DNA of 64,000 bases from Achromobacter sp. UMC71 (GCF_014170305.1 NZ_LZZT01000049.1:1-64000), one strand, 5' to 3'. Positions 8,623 to 17,789 are shown, numbered from the stretch's first letter. Notes: generated from the letters alone by a model not told the origin. A program made the numbers and translations.

Positions 8623-9096
8623 TCAGTGACCGAAGCCGCCCATACCGCCCACGGGACCGATGCCGTGGATCGACGCGGTGGCGCCGATCGCACCCGCATT
8701 GAACGTGCCCGTCGCCGAGGCGTTCGTGGTGGTGCTGCCGAACGTGGCGCCGCCGTTGGCGACACTGTCGCCCACCATGATCGGCGCATTGCCGGTGATG
8801 TGGCCGTAGGTTTCGCTGGTGGCGTACTGCCGGGTGCTGGTCACCACGTTGGTACCGTCCTTGTCGAAGGTTCCGCCTGCGCTGGCAACACCGCCGGTCT
8901 CGCCGAACGACGTCTGGTTCGACGAGCCGTAGCCGTTGATCTGCGTCGACACCACCGACGTGCCGGTGGAAACAGACGAGACGGTGCCGGTGATGGTGCC
9001 GACATGTCCCGAAGCGGAAATGCTCGGGCTCGGCCCGCCGGCATAGGCGGAGAACGCGACGAGGGACAAAGTTGCGACTGCTGCGAGCTTTTTCAT
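8623..9096 (-). CDS. Small secreted Gly/Ser/Thr-rich protein of unknown function
   Basis: A 157-residue protein with the signal peptide MKKLAAVATLSLVAFSAYAG. The mature part is almost entirely Gly, Ser, Thr, Ala and Asn with alternating polar and small residues and repeated T-G-T/S-G-x motifs. Such composition fits a beta-rich surface, fibre or matrix protein, but no family signature is recognised. AGGAGG lies 8 bases before the ATG. It is the first gene of an operon with 7848-8576; the pairing of two exported proteins suggests that they act together outside the cytoplasm. Confidence 0.7.
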   Translation of the reverse strand: MKKLAAVATLSLVAFSAYAGGPSPSISASGHVGTITGTVSSVSTGTSVVSTQINGYGSSNQTSFGETGGVASAGGTFDKDGTNVVTSTRQYATSETYGHITGNAPIMVGDSVANGGATFGSTTTNASATGTFNAGAIGATASIHGIGPVGGMGGFGH

Positions 9097-9531
9097 TTGA
9101 GCTCCTCCTGATCCGTTTCATGCGGATGAACAGGTGCCGGTGGCCGACCGGCGCGGACCTTTACCACCCCGACGCAGTACGCCCTTCCGGCAACATGGCG
9201 CTTGGGACTTTTGTATTGGTACGGAATGATTGCGCCGCACTAAGGATGTCGATATCGGTTAAACGGGCGACCGGTCCCAAGAGAGTGGGGAGGAAGACGT
9301 AAAAGATGTCGTGGAATCTGCGGGCATCGCCGTGCGGGCCATGCGTAAGGATGACGAGCCAATCGCGCCGCGCGCGATTGCTGCGGCGCATCTCAGCTGT
9401 TCGGATGGGCAGGCAAGCGGCGCTCTCGCACAATTACCCTAGCGCTCACGGCGGCAGGCCGCGCGGCAATAGCCGTTAGGCTGACTGTCAGAAAAAGGGG
9501 GGGGTGCGGCGGTATCGCGAGCGCAGCGGCG
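9097..9531. other. Intergenic region upstream of the secreted-protein operon
   Basis: About 430 bases without a convincing gene. The 90-codon minus-strand frame at 9161-9433 has no recognisable family and an Arg-rich composition, so it is not called. A run of G residues lies near 9495-9504. The region must hold the promoter of the two-gene secreted-protein operon, but no clear consensus promoter or operator is seen. Confidence 0.4.
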
Positions 9532-9954
9532 TCAGCGGCGCCAGCGGCGCCGGGCAGTCGCGACATGCCCGGCCAGGCAGACAGACTCTCTGCGCACCAG
9601 CGCCAGGTCGACGGCGACAAGCAGCAACAGTATGCCGCACTCGGCTAGTTCCAGTTGGGCCGACAGATGGTAGCCGGCCAGCAGCGCCATGCCCGCGACA
9701 GCGGCGAGCCAGCATGGCCAGGCAGGCGCCAGGCCCTTGGGCGCGGTGCCGTTGGCGCGACCCAGGCCCAGCCAGGCGATAAGCGGCAGGCCCAGCATGG
9801 ACAACGGAATGTAGATGGCGATGGCCGACAGCACCGCCGCCACGCTGAACTGGGTTTGCGACGCCAGCGCCATGACGGCAAGCGCGCCAACGCCCACGTA
9901 CCACAACAAGCGGGCGACAATCAGGTGCGGCAGGGTGGCAACGGGTCGGTTCAT
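9532..9954 (-). CDS. Small hypothetical inner-membrane protein
   Basis: A 140-residue protein with four predicted membrane spans (around 8-30, 38-62, 75-95 and 100-120) and a basic C-terminus (ATARRRWRR). No family is recognised. The start [11 protein letters not shown] is preferred because the first span follows immediately. An upstream ATG at 10021-10023 has a GGAG close by and would add 23 residues of unconvincing sequence. It is divergent from the ABM monooxygenase gene. Confidence 0.5.
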   Translation of the reverse strand: MNRPVATLPHLIVARLLWYVGVGALAVMALASQTQFSVAAVLSAIAIYIPLSMLGLPLIAWLGLGRANGTAPKGLAPAWPCWLAAVAGMALLAGYHLSAQLELAECGILLLLVAVDLALVRRESVCLAGHVATARRRWRR

Positions 9955-10076
9955 CGGGATACCGGGAGGCCGGTGGGCGCAAACTGCTGCCCGCCCGGCG
10001 ACGCGAGGGGAATTTTCAGCCATACTACTCCGCCCGGCCGGGCACCGCCCGGTCCCTTTCATCCGGAGACACCATC

Positions 10077-10367
10077 ATGATCCAGGAGATCGCCAGCATC
10101 CACGTGCGCGAAGACCAGGAAGCGCTGTTCGAGGCCGGCGTGGCACAGGCCAAACCGCTGTTTCTGAGGGCCCGGGGCTGCCACGGCATGGCGCTGTACC
10201 GCAGCATCGAACAGCCGCAGCGGTACACCCTGGTAGTGGAATGGGAAACCGTCGAAAACCATATGGTGGACTTCCGGGAATCGTCCGATTTTCAAGAATG
10301 GCGCAAGCTCGTGGCGGGCTTTTTCGTTGAACCGCCCCAGGTGCATCACGAGCAAAAAGTGATCTGA
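10077..10367 (+). CDS. Antibiotic biosynthesis monooxygenase (ABM) domain protein
   Basis: A 96-residue protein that consists of a single ABM/dimeric alpha-beta barrel domain: an opening beta strand (IQEIASIHVREDQEALFEAGV), a central helix, and the late pattern YTLVVEWETVENHMVDFRESSDFQEWR. These small cytosolic dimers act on quinones or haem-like substrates in the characterised members, but function varies and cannot be assigned here. It converges on the MazG-like gene with no gap between the stop codons. Confidence 0.78.
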   Translation: MIQEIASIHVREDQEALFEAGVAQAKPLFLRARGCHGMALYRSIEQPQRYTLVVEWETVENHMVDFRESSDFQEWRKLVAGFFVEPPQVHHEQKVI

Positions 10368-10727
10368 TCAGGTTGGGTCGGGCGGATCGTCGTACTTGCG
10401 CGCGCTGCCGCGAAAACGATCCGCCGGATACTTCCGGGCGTTCTTGACCATCTTGGCCTCTACCGCCGCCGCGATGTCCACGCCCAGTTGGTCCGCCAGC
10501 GCCACCAGGTACATCTGCACGTCGGCGATCTCGTCGGCCGCGTCCGCCAGCAAGGCGGCCGAGGGCTGGCGCGATTCCTGCTCGGTCAGCCACTGGAACA
10601 GCGCCAGCAGTTCGCCGGCTTCGCCCGACAGGGCCATCGCCAGGTTCTTGGGCGAATGAAAGTGTTGCCAGTCGCGTTCGGCGGTGAAGGCGCGCAGCGC
10701 CTGCCTGATGTGTTCAAGGTCTGACAT
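10368..10727 (-). CDS. MazG-like nucleotide pyrophosphohydrolase
   Basis: A 119-residue all-alpha NTP pyrophosphatase of the MazG/RS21-C6 group, a family that hydrolyses (often modified) dNTPs to dNMP and PPi. The metal-binding motif is visible as ALSGEAGELLALFQW (EAGE) and, further on, ADEIADVQMYLVALA (E-x3-D). The helix DIAAAVEAKMVKNARKYPADRFRGSARKYDD is the standard C-terminus. MSDLEH is chosen as the start because GGAG lies 8 bases upstream. It follows the exonuclease gene by 24 bases, forming a possible nucleotide-housekeeping operon. Confidence 0.85.
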   Translation of the reverse strand: MSDLEHIRQALRAFTAERDWQHFHSPKNLAMALSGEAGELLALFQWLTEQESRQPSAALLADAADEIADVQMYLVALADQLGVDIAAAVEAKMVKNARKYPADRFRGSARKYDDPPDPT

Positions 10728-10751
10728 GGTGGGCTCCACTGCGCCGCGGCG

Positions 10752-11369
10752 TCAGGCCGCGGCCAATCGCGAACTGGCCGCCAGCGCGACCGCGACCGTG
10801 GTGCGCACGTCGGCCAGCGCCCGGTGGGTAGGCTCGGACGCGCCCACATGCCGCGCCAGCACATCCAGCTTGTGCGACGGCAATTCGGGCCACGCGCGCC
10901 GGGCCAGCGCCAGCGTGCAATGGGTGGCATTGGCGAACGGCAGGCCCGTCTGCAGCGCGGCCGCGCCCAGGAACCGGCGGTCGAACGACGCATTATGGAA
11001 AAACACCGGCAGGTCTTCGACGAATTCCAGGAACGACGCGAAGGCCTGCTCCACCGGTACGCCCTGGCGGTCGACCTCGGCCTGCGTGATGCCGGTCAAC
11101 CGCGTGATGAAGGACGGCACAGCCCCGCGCGTGCGCACGACCTGCGCGTATTCCCGTTCGGACGACCCGCCCGGCATCACCCGGACCGCGGCGAACTCCA
11201 GGATTTCGCAGGTCGACGTCGACAGCCCGGTGGTTTCCAGGTCGGCCACCACGAACGGGCCGCGCAAGGCGTCCAGTGCCGCCGACAAGGCGGCGGCAGA
11301 CTGGCGCGTGGCGGTGGCCGGCCGGGCGGCGGCGCCGGCCTGGCGCGTCCTGCGGTAGTAGAAAGCCAC
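10752..11369 (-). CDS. 3'-5' exonuclease, DnaQ/DEDDh family
   Basis: A 205-residue exonuclease domain protein. ExoI is FVVADLETTGLS (Asp and Glu), ExoII lies in FHNASFDRRFL, and ExoIII is THRALADVRTT with the His and Asp of the DEDDh type. There is no polymerase or UvrC part, so it is a stand-alone epsilon-like nuclease rather than the Pol III subunit, which is normally longer. It starts 3 bases after the DUF1653 gene on the same strand and is followed by the MazG-like gene, so the three are probably co-transcribed. Confidence 0.85.
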   Translation of the reverse strand: MAFYYRRTRQAGAAARPATATRQSAAALSAALDALRGPFVVADLETTGLSTSTCEILEFAAVRVMPGGSSEREYAQVVRTRGAVPSFITRLTGITQAEVDRQGVPVEQAFASFLEFVEDLPVFFHNASFDRRFLGAAALQTGLPFANATHCTLALARRAWPELPSHKLDVLARHVGASEPTHRALADVRTTVAVALAASSRLAAA

Positions 11370-11372
11370 GGC

Positions 11373-11600
11373 CTACTCCGCCGCCGGACGCAGCGGCGCA
11401 AAACGCGGCGAACCATCAGCCAGCTGGCCGAAGAACAGATCCGCCGGCCGTACCCACAGGCCGCGCGCATGCGGCCAGAGATGCTCGTAGACCACCATGG
11501 ACTCTTCCGTCTCGGAATGGCGGGCGGTATCCACGTAGCGGTACAGGCCGCCCTTGTAGTGGCGATGGGTGGCAAGAGCCAGGGCTTCGGATTCGGTCAT
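11373..11600 (-). CDS. DUF1653 domain protein
   Basis: A 75-residue protein almost entirely made of the DUF1653 fold: HYKGGLYRYVDTARHSETEESMVVYEHLWPHARGLWVRPADLFF. These small proteins of unknown function are widespread in proteobacteria. The start at MTESEAL is favoured by the position of the domain, although no strong ribosome-binding site is seen. A longer in-frame start at 11663 would add 21 Pro-rich residues. It is the first gene of the likely DUF1653-exonuclease-MazG operon. Confidence 0.8.
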   Translation of the reverse strand: MTESEALALATHRHYKGGLYRYVDTARHSETEESMVVYEHLWPHARGLWVRPADLFFGQLADGSPRFAPLRPAAE

Positions 11601-11712
11601 GGAGGACTGCCGCAAAAAGCACGGCCCGGGCGGGAAGGTTCCTGCCTGGGCCGACGGGTTCAAACAAGACCGTATTTATAGCGCATTGGGGCGGCAGGCG
11701 CCGCCCCGGCGC

Positions 11713-13182
11713 TCAGTAGCGCACGTACTCCAGGACGGGTTTGGGCGGCATCGGCGTGTTGGCCGCGGGGCGGGCGCGTAGTGACGCGGCCACCGGTTTG
11801 ACCGCCGGCTTCTTCAAGCTCCCCGCGCCGTGCAGTTCGTGGGCGGCCTGCAAGACGGACGCGGCCTCGGCGGTCATCTGGGTGATGTCTTCGGTGACTT
11901 CACCCAGTTTGCCCGACTGGGCCAGGGACACTTCGACCACCTCGCCCATGATCTCGGTGACCCGGCGCGACGACGCCACGATGTCTTCCATGGTGGTGCC
12001 GGCGGACTGGACCTGGCTGGCGCCGCTTTCGATCTGTTCGACCGAGGTCGTGATCAGGCCTTTGATTTCCTTGGCGGCCGCAGCGCTGTTCTGCGCCAGG
12101 CTGCGCACTTCCGCCGCCACCACCGCGAAGCCCTTGCCGTGCGCCCCGGCGCGCGCGGCCTCGACCGCGGCGTTCAGCGCCAGGATATTGGTCTGGAAGG
12201 CGATGCCATCCATCACGCCGATGATTTCCGAAATGCGCTTGGAGCTGCCGGTAATGGCGCTCATGGTCCGGACCACGCCCTGCACCGTCTTGCCGCCCTC
12301 TTCGGCGATTTTCCAGGCGTCCTGCGCCAGAGTATTGGCCTGGCTGGCGCGCTCGGCATTTTCGGTCAGCCCTTGCACGGCAACGCGCAGGGTCTGCGCG
12401 GCGGTAAACCGCTTGGTGATGTCGATCGCGAATTTCACCACCTTGAACGGCCGGCCCTCGGCATCGAAAATCGGGTTGTAGCTGGCCTCTATCCATACCT
12501 GGCGGCCGTTTTTACCGATGCGCAGATATTGGCCGGTATCGTGCTGGCCGCTGCGCAGTTTGCACCAGAAGTCCTGGTAGGCCGAACTGCGCGCCTCTTC
12601 GGGCAGCACGAACATGCTGTGATGGCGCCCCGCTACCTCGTCCTCGCGGTATCCCACCGCATTCAGGAACAGGTCGTTGGCGCGGATGATGGTGCCGTCC
12701 AGTTCGAATTCGATAATCGCCTGCACTTTTGAGATCGCCTCAAGCTGGCCTTCGGTATCGGCCTGGCGCTGCTGCTGCGCGGTAATGTCGGTGGCATACT
12801 TGACCACTTTGAACGGACGGTTGCGTTTGTCGAAAATCGGGTTGTAGCTGGCCTGCAGCCACACATCGGCGCCGTCCTTGCGCATGCGGCGGTAACGCCC
12901 GGCGTCATGATTGCCCTGGCCCAGCCGCTGCCAGAATTCCAGATATTCCGCGGACTCGCGCTCGTCGGGGTCGACGAACAGGCGGTGGTGCTGCCCCAGC
13001 ACCTCGTCCAGTTCATAGCCCATGGTGTCCAGGAAATTCTGGTTGGCCATCAGCACATAGCCTTCAAGATCGAATTCAATAACCGCCTGCGCTTTATGGA
13101 TGGCGGCGATCTGACCATACAGGTCCGCTTTCTGCATGCCGCGCTCTCCACGGAGCAAGCGGTTTAGGGTAAGCCATTGCAT
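11713..13182 (-). CDS. Soluble chemoreceptor with two PAS domains
   Basis: A 489-residue methyl-accepting chemotaxis protein with no membrane span. PAS1 covers about 25-135 and PAS2 about 150-255; they are close duplicates (each has [12 protein letters not shown] or [12 protein letters not shown] and PFKVVK(Y/F)A(T/I)DIT). The signalling hairpin follows, with its conserved tip [27 protein letters not shown] (about 320-346). This is the BdlA/Aer-like cytoplasmic type that senses internal redox or metabolic state. An AGGAG 8 bases upstream supports the start. No CheR-docking NWxxF-type pentapeptide is present at the C-terminus (EYVRY). Confidence 0.88.
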   Translation of the reverse strand: MQWLTLNRLLRGERGMQKADLYGQIAAIHKAQAVIEFDLEGYVLMANQNFLDTMGYELDEVLGQHHRLFVDPDERESAEYLEFWQRLGQGNHDAGRYRRMRKDGADVWLQASYNPIFDKRNRPFKVVKYATDITAQQQRQADTEGQLEAISKVQAIIEFELDGTIIRANDLFLNAVGYREDEVAGRHHSMFVLPEEARSSAYQDFWCKLRSGQHDTGQYLRIGKNGRQVWIEASYNPIFDAEGRPFKVVKFAIDITKRFTAAQTLRVAVQGLTENAERASQANTLAQDAWKIAEEGGKTVQGVVRTMSAITGSSKRISEIIGVMDGIAFQTNILALNAAVEAARAGAHGKGFAVVAAEVRSLAQNSAAAAKEIKGLITTSVEQIESGASQVQSAGTTMEDIVASSRRVTEIMGEVVEVSLAQSGKLGEVTEDITQMTAEAASVLQAAHELHGAGSLKKPAVKPVAASLRARPAANTPMPPKPVLEYVRY

Positions 13183-13677
13183 GTTGACGTCTCCTGCCAG
13201 GGGGATGGGACGGGTTTCTGAAACGGATAAAGAAACGGCGGCTTATCTGAAGCAGACTGCGTGGCGCGTCCCAGCAATCAGGCAGTGCACGCCGCGCCGC
13301 ATGCACACGCTTGCCTGGATATCCGTCGCTACCGCAGCGACGGCAGGTCAGTGAATACAGAAAAACGGAAGAATGTATCCAGTCGAAAATATTTAATCCT
13401 AAAAATGAGGCGTTCTCAATGTTTTCGGCAGGCAGTTACCGAAAAAAGTTTCATGAGGTTTCTTTATTACTCACAAGTTCAGGATTAATTCAACTTCGGT
13501 ATATGCCACAACACATGGCGACAACCAGGGTTAATACGAATCCGGCTCTTATTTTTAAAACTGGCGAACGCCATAATGAAGAAGCCGCCTCGATGGCGGC
13601 CCCATTTATTTAATAGGCGAATAAAAACAGCGCCGGATAGACAACCGCCCGAAACGTGTGCCGGTCGGCGCCGTCTG
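13183..13677. other. AT-rich intergenic region
   Basis: About 495 bases with no supportable gene. Part of it (about 13340-13570) is strikingly AT-rich compared with its surroundings. It holds a perfect dyad TTTTCGG-N10-CCGAAAA (13422-13445) and, close to the GST gene, a GCCGCC/GGCGGC hairpin (13584-13600). The promoter of the chemoreceptor gene must be in the right-hand side when read on the minus strand; no sigma28-type box was found. Confidence 0.5.
13578..13600 (-). terminator. Possible terminator downstream of GST gene
   Basis: A hairpin, GCCGCC-N5-GGCGGC (13584-13589 and 13595-13600), is followed on the minus strand by TTCTTCATT. It lies about 80 bases beyond the stop of the minus-strand glutathione transferase gene. 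The stem is short and the T-tract imperfect. Confidence 0.35.
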
Positions 13678-14385
13678 TTATTCCGCGTCCAGCTCCCGGT
13701 AATGGCGGAATATGCCTTCGCCGAAGGGCAGGCGCCTGCCGCTGGCGAAATAGGACTGCAAGGCCGGCAGTTCGGCCACCCGCCGATGCAGGGCCATGAC
13801 GTGGGGGAATTTCGCGGCCTGGCTCCCCATCCGCTTGGGAAATGCGTAAAGCAGGCCGTCGACCAGATGGAACAGCGACAGATCCGCATAAGTCCAACGC
13901 TTGCCGCCTGCCAACCAGGCGTGCGGGTCCGTCAGGGCGCGTTCGAAATATCCCAGGAACTTCGGAATGCGCTCTTCGCGGAAACTGCGGGCACGGCGCG
14001 CGGCCTCTTCCTTCTGGTCTTCGTAATAATCGCTGGCGGAAATCGGATGGTGGGTGTCGTGCGCTTCAGCCACCATATCGGCGATGGTCAGCTGCAACTG
14101 GTTCACCCACAGGCGTCCTTCCACGGTGTCCGGCGCCAGTCCGTGTTTTTCACCCAGGAACAGCAGGATATTCGCGGTCTGCGCCAGGGTCATCTTGCCG
14201 GCCACCAGATAAGGCGGCGCAAATGGCGGATGCTTGCGGTCGGACAGCATGTCTTTCAGCAACGCGTTGTCGCCGCCCGGCTCGCGGGCGCGTTCGCGGT
14301 ACGGAATGCCGCCCGCCTCCAGCGCCAGGCGCACGAACTCACCGCGCCCGGGGATACCGTCCCAATACCAAAGGTCGTAGGTCAT
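13678..14385 (-). CDS. Glutathione S-transferase family protein
   Basis: A 235-residue GST. The N-terminal thioredoxin-like domain (MTYDLWYWDGIPGRGEFVRLALEAGG) has Tyr and Gly-Arg-Gly in the sigma/alpha-class arrangement, and the later APPYLVAGKMTLAQTANIL holds the cis-Pro and the glutathione gamma-Glu contact region. The C-terminal all-helical domain (about 90-225) contains the N-capping motif KRWTYADLSLFHLVDGLL. GGAG lies 8 bases before ATG 14385. Substrate unknown; it is a monocistronic minus-strand gene after the GlxA-type regulator. Confidence 0.85.
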   Translation of the reverse strand: MTYDLWYWDGIPGRGEFVRLALEAGGIPYRERAREPGGDNALLKDMLSDRKHPPFAPPYLVAGKMTLAQTANILLFLGEKHGLAPDTVEGRLWVNQLQLTIADMVAEAHDTHHPISASDYYEDQKEEAARRARSFREERIPKFLGYFERALTDPHAWLAGGKRWTYADLSLFHLVDGLLYAFPKRMGSQAAKFPHVMALHRRVAELPALQSYFASGRRLPFGEGIFRHYRELDAE

Positions 14386-14460
14386 GCAGGTCTCCTTCCC
14401 GGCGGAAAGCCAGAACCTGTCCATACTAAAAGCAGCGGCTGACCGTGTCGAACGCAGCGG

Positions 14461-15543
14461 CTAGGCGGGGAAGACGCTGATTTCGCCGTCCAGTTCAGCG
14501 GTCTGGCGGCCGTGGGCCTGCTGATACTGGCGCGGCGATTGCCCGAAATGCGCGCGAAAATCGCGTGAAAAATGCGCGCCGTCGGCAAAACCGCAGTCCA
14601 GGGCGATTTGCGTGATGCTGCAGGCATTATTGAGCAGCAGCCAACTGCCGTATTCCAGCCGCAGTTGCCGTTGAAACGCCATGGGCGACATGCCCGTGGC
14701 CAGACGGAATGCCCTTTCCAGCTGGCGCCGGCCCACACCGACATAACGCGCGATGGCGTCCAGCGGCGGCGGATTATCGATGCGCTGCTCGATGAAATGC
14801 GCGGCCTGGCGCACCCGCAGGTCCTGGATGCCCGACAGGTCGGTGCGGAAATGCGCCTGCGGCACGCGGCCCGGCCGCACGCCCTGCAGCATCATGTGGC
14901 GCATGGCCTGCTGCGCCTTGTCGCGGCCGCAATGGCGCGCCACCAGGTACAGCCCCAGGTCGATCGCAGCGGTGGAACCCGCGCAGGAGATCAAATCGCC
15001 TTCGTCCACGAACAGCCGGTCGACCACGGCACGGCTGTGGGGGAAGCGCTCGCGGAAGGCTTCCAACACATTCCAGTGCACGCACACCGTGCGTGGCCCG
15101 ATCACATCGGCCTGGGCCAAGGCAAAGGTGCCGGTGCAGATGCCCAGCAAGCGCACCCGCTGCGCCGCGGCCAGCCGCAGCCAGTCGCGCAGCGGTTCGG
15201 GCATGCGGCCGCCGATGTAGTCATTGCCGCCACAGACCGCCACGTAGTCGAACTGCGTCGGGTCATCGGGCAAGCCCGCGGCCACGTCGATGGTCAGGCC
15301 GGCGCTGGAGCAGCGGGGCTTGCCGTCCCAGCTCATCACCCGCCAGGCGGTGTGGATCTGCCGGCTGCGTCCACCGTGGTCGCCGGCCAACCGCAAGACA
15401 TCCACAAAACCGGCGAACGCGGCGAGCGTGAACTGGTCGAGCAGCACCAGGCCGACCGTCAGCGAGGGTTTCCCCTGAGGCGGGGCCTGCTCGCCGTCTT
15501 CATAGGAGAGCGGCGTGGACGAGGGTGGCGGGGCGACAGTCAT
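14461..15543 (-). CDS. GlxA-family AraC transcriptional regulator
   Basis: A 360-residue regulator with an N-terminal DJ-1/PfpI amidotransferase-like domain (about 25-200; it keeps LLGICTGTFALAQA with a nucleophile-elbow Cys) and a C-terminal AraC/XylS double helix-turn-helix (about 250-350; DAIARYVGVGRRQLERAFRLATGMSP and ITQIALDCGFADGAHFSRDFRAHFGQSP). Known GlxA-type regulators (CdhR, GbdR, ArgR of Pseudomonas) control uptake and breakdown of quaternary amines or amino acids. It is divergent from the importer/proline-racemase-family operon starting at 15668, its likely target. The start MTVAPPPSS has no strong ribosome-binding site; an upstream in-frame ATG exists. Confidence 0.85.
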   Translation of the reverse strand: MTVAPPPSSTPLSYEDGEQAPPQGKPSLTVGLVLLDQFTLAAFAGFVDVLRLAGDHGGRSRQIHTAWRVMSWDGKPRCSSAGLTIDVAAGLPDDPTQFDYVAVCGGNDYIGGRMPEPLRDWLRLAAAQRVRLLGICTGTFALAQADVIGPRTVCVHWNVLEAFRERFPHSRAVVDRLFVDEGDLISCAGSTAAIDLGLYLVARHCGRDKAQQAMRHMMLQGVRPGRVPQAHFRTDLSGIQDLRVRQAAHFIEQRIDNPPPLDAIARYVGVGRRQLERAFRLATGMSPMAFQRQLRLEYGSWLLLNNACSITQIALDCGFADGAHFSRDFRAHFGQSPRQYQQAHGRQTAELDGEISVFPA

Positions 15544-15667
15544 GACGCAATTATTCAAGTTTATGTCCCGCGCCTTCAAGCTCGTTTTCCCGAGCATCGC
15601 CCAAGATGTGCGTGTGGTACTTGAGTCAATGCATCACGGATCGACAAATCTACAAGGGGAATCCGAC

Positions 15668-16723
15668 ATGGCAACACATCACCGCAGCGCGCTGGGCGCC
15701 GTTGCGCTGGGCGCGGGGCTGATCCTGGCTTCGCAGACCGCGCTGGCGCAGCAGCAGAAAATCACCGTCGCCTGGTACGGCGGCAACTGGGGCGACGCGT
15801 TCCGCGCCTGCGTGGCCGATCCCTACACCAAGGCGACCGGCGTGACGGTGGTGCCGGAAGTCGGCACGTCCACCACCACCCTTGCCAAGCTGCAGCAGCA
15901 AAAGGCCGCGCCCACCATCGACGTGGCCTGGATGGACGGCGGCATCAGCGAACTGGCGCAGCAGGCCGGCGTGCTGGACGCGCTGGACCCGGCCGCCGTG
16001 CCCAACCTGAAGAACGTGATCGACCAGGGCGTCTACCGGGACGGCGCGTCGGTGTTCGCGGTCAGCACCGGTTACTACTCGCTGGGCATCACGTACAACA
16101 CCAAGGAAGTGACGCAGCCGCCGACCAGCTGGAAGGACCTGTGGAAGCCCGAATACGCGGGCGCGGTGGCGGTGCCCTCGCCGGCCAATTCGTCGGGCGT
16201 GCCGTTCATTTTCTTCCTGGCGCGCGTCTGGGCCATCGACCCGTCGAACCTGGGCCCGCTCTACGCCAAGCTGGCCTCGCTGGACACCGCGCTGTTCTTC
16301 GACAGTTCGGGCGCGGCCACCAATGCCTACCAGAGCGGCGAGGCCGTGATCGGCGCGCACTTCAACGTGGGCGCCTGGGACCTGATCGACAAGGGCCTGC
16401 CCATCGGCTTCACGGTGCCCAAGGAAGGCGCCTGGGCCACCGACGCGCGGCTGCACCTGGTCAAGGGCGCGCCCAACAAGGCCGCCGCGCAGAAGTTCAT
16501 CGACACCGCGCTGACGCCGGATGCGGCCGCGTGTCTGGCCAGCCGCCTGTACCTGGGGCCTGCGGTCAAGGACGTGCAGGTGTCCAAGGACGTCGCCCGC
16601 AAGCTGCCGTGGGGCGCGGAGGGATCGGTCAAGAACCTGAGCCTGTTCGACTGGAACATCATCAACACCCGCCGCGCCGAGATCACCGATGCGTGGAACC
16701 GGCAGGTTGCCCGCAAGCGCTGA
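15668..16723 (+). CDS. ABC transporter substrate-binding protein, PotD-like
   Basis: A 351-residue periplasmic binding protein with a Sec signal peptide (ALGAVALGAGLILASQTALAQ). The mature part begins KITVAWYGGNWGDAFRACV and contains the usual family-1 pattern AVPSPANSSG and a C-terminal KLPWGAEGSVKNLSLFDWNIINTRRAEITDAWNR. It is of the spermidine/putrescine-opine-type cluster D proteins. GGGGA precedes the ATG. It is the first gene of an operon with ATPase, two permeases and a proline-racemase-family enzyme, which points to an amino-acid- or imino-acid-like substrate rather than a polyamine. Confidence 0.85.
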   Translation: MATHHRSALGAVALGAGLILASQTALAQQQKITVAWYGGNWGDAFRACVADPYTKATGVTVVPEVGTSTTTLAKLQQQKAAPTIDVAWMDGGISELAQQAGVLDALDPAAVPNLKNVIDQGVYRDGASVFAVSTGYYSLGITYNTKEVTQPPTSWKDLWKPEYAGAVAVPSPANSSGVPFIFFLARVWAIDPSNLGPLYAKLASLDTALFFDSSGAATNAYQSGEAVIGAHFNVGAWDLIDKGLPIGFTVPKEGAWATDARLHLVKGAPNKAAAQKFIDTALTPDAAACLASRLYLGPAVKDVQVSKDVARKLPWGAEGSVKNLSLFDWNIINTRRAEITDAWNRQVARKR

Positions 16724-16739
16724 GCAAGGTCCTGTTCCC

Positions 16740-17789
16740 ATGTCTGCTTTGCTCACTATCGAAGGCGTGTCGATGCGCTTTGGCGCCTACCAGGCGCTGG
16801 ACCATATCGACCTGGCCATCCAGCAGGGAGAGTTCGTGGCGCTGTTGGGCCCCAGCGGCTGCGGCAAGACCACGCTGCTCAAGTCGATCGCCGGCTTCCT
16901 GAAGCCGGAATCGGGCCGCATCCTGATCGACGGCCAGGACGTCAGCCGCCTGCCGGCGCACCAACGCCCGCTCAATACCGTGTTCCAGAACTACGCGCTG
17001 TTCCCGCACATGACGGTGCTGGAGAACGTGGCCTACGGCCCGCGGCGCCAGGGCGCGTCCCGGCCCCAGGCGGCGGCCCGCGCCAAGGATGCGCTGGACA
17101 TGGTGGGGCTGGCCGACTTCGGCTCGCGCTATCCGCGTGAAATGTCCGGCGGCCAGCAGCAGCGCGTGGCGCTGGCCCGCGCCATCGTCAACCAGCCCAA
17201 GCTGTTGTTGCTGGACGAACCGCTGTCGGCGCTGGACCTGAAGCTGCGCAAGCGCATGCAGCTTGAACTGAAGCACCTGCAGGCCCGCCTGGGCATCGCC
17301 TTCATCTTCGTCACCCACGACCAGGAAGAAGCGATGACCATGGCCGACCGCGTCGTGGTCATGCACGCCGGCAGGATCGAACAGGTAGGCGCGGGCACCG
17401 AGATCTACCGCCGCCCGGCCACGCAGTTCGTGGCCGAGTTCATCGGCGACGCCAATTTCCTGGCCTACACCGCCGCCGACGATGGCACCCTGGTGCTGGA
17501 TGCGCAGGACCTGCGCCTGCCGCAGGCCCCAAGACCGCCGGTATCGCGCGGCCTGGCCGTGCTGCGGCCGGAAGACCTGAAACTGTGCGCCCCCGCGGAC
17601 GCCATGCTGACCGGCACCGTGACCGATGTGATCAACGTCGGCAGCCACAGCATGATCCACGTCGACATCGGCGCCCAGACGCTGGTGGCGCGGCACGGCG
17701 GCATCGCGCCAACCGGGCTGCGCGCGGGCGCCGACGTCGCGCTGGCGTTCGCGCCGCAGCATCTGCACCTGATCGGCGGACAGCCATGA
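16740..17789 (+). CDS. ABC transporter ATP-binding protein, PotA-like
   Basis: A 349-residue ATPase with Walker A GPSGCGKTT, Q-loop VFQNYALFPHM, signature SGGQQQRV, Walker B LLLLDEP, the H-loop VTHDQEEA, and a C-terminal TOBE/MalK-type beta domain (about 270-345; LAVLRPEDLKL). It energises the importer encoded by its neighbours. The ATG lies 16 bases after the binding-protein stop, and its own stop overlaps the start of the next gene (ATGA), so translation is probably coupled. Confidence 0.88.
   Translation: MSALLTIEGVSMRFGAYQALDHIDLAIQQGEFVALLGPSGCGKTTLLKSIAGFLKPESGRILIDGQDVSRLPAHQRPLNTVFQNYALFPHMTVLENVAYGPRRQGASRPQAAARAKDALDMVGLADFGSRYPREMSGGQQQRVALARAIVNQPKLLLLDEPLSALDLKLRKRMQLELKHLQARLGIAFIFVTHDQEEAMTMADRVVVMHAGRIEQVGAGTEIYRRPATQFVAEFIGDANFLAYTAADDGTLVLDAQDLRLPQAPRPPVSRGLAVLRPEDLKLCAPADAMLTGTVTDVINVGSHSMIHVDIGAQTLVARHGGIAPTGLRAGADVALAFAPQHLHLIGGQP

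Noticed and set aside
9161-9433. 90-codon minus-strand ORF upstream of the secreted-protein operon
   Set aside because: No domain, no clear ribosome-binding site, Arg-rich composition; more likely promoter region.
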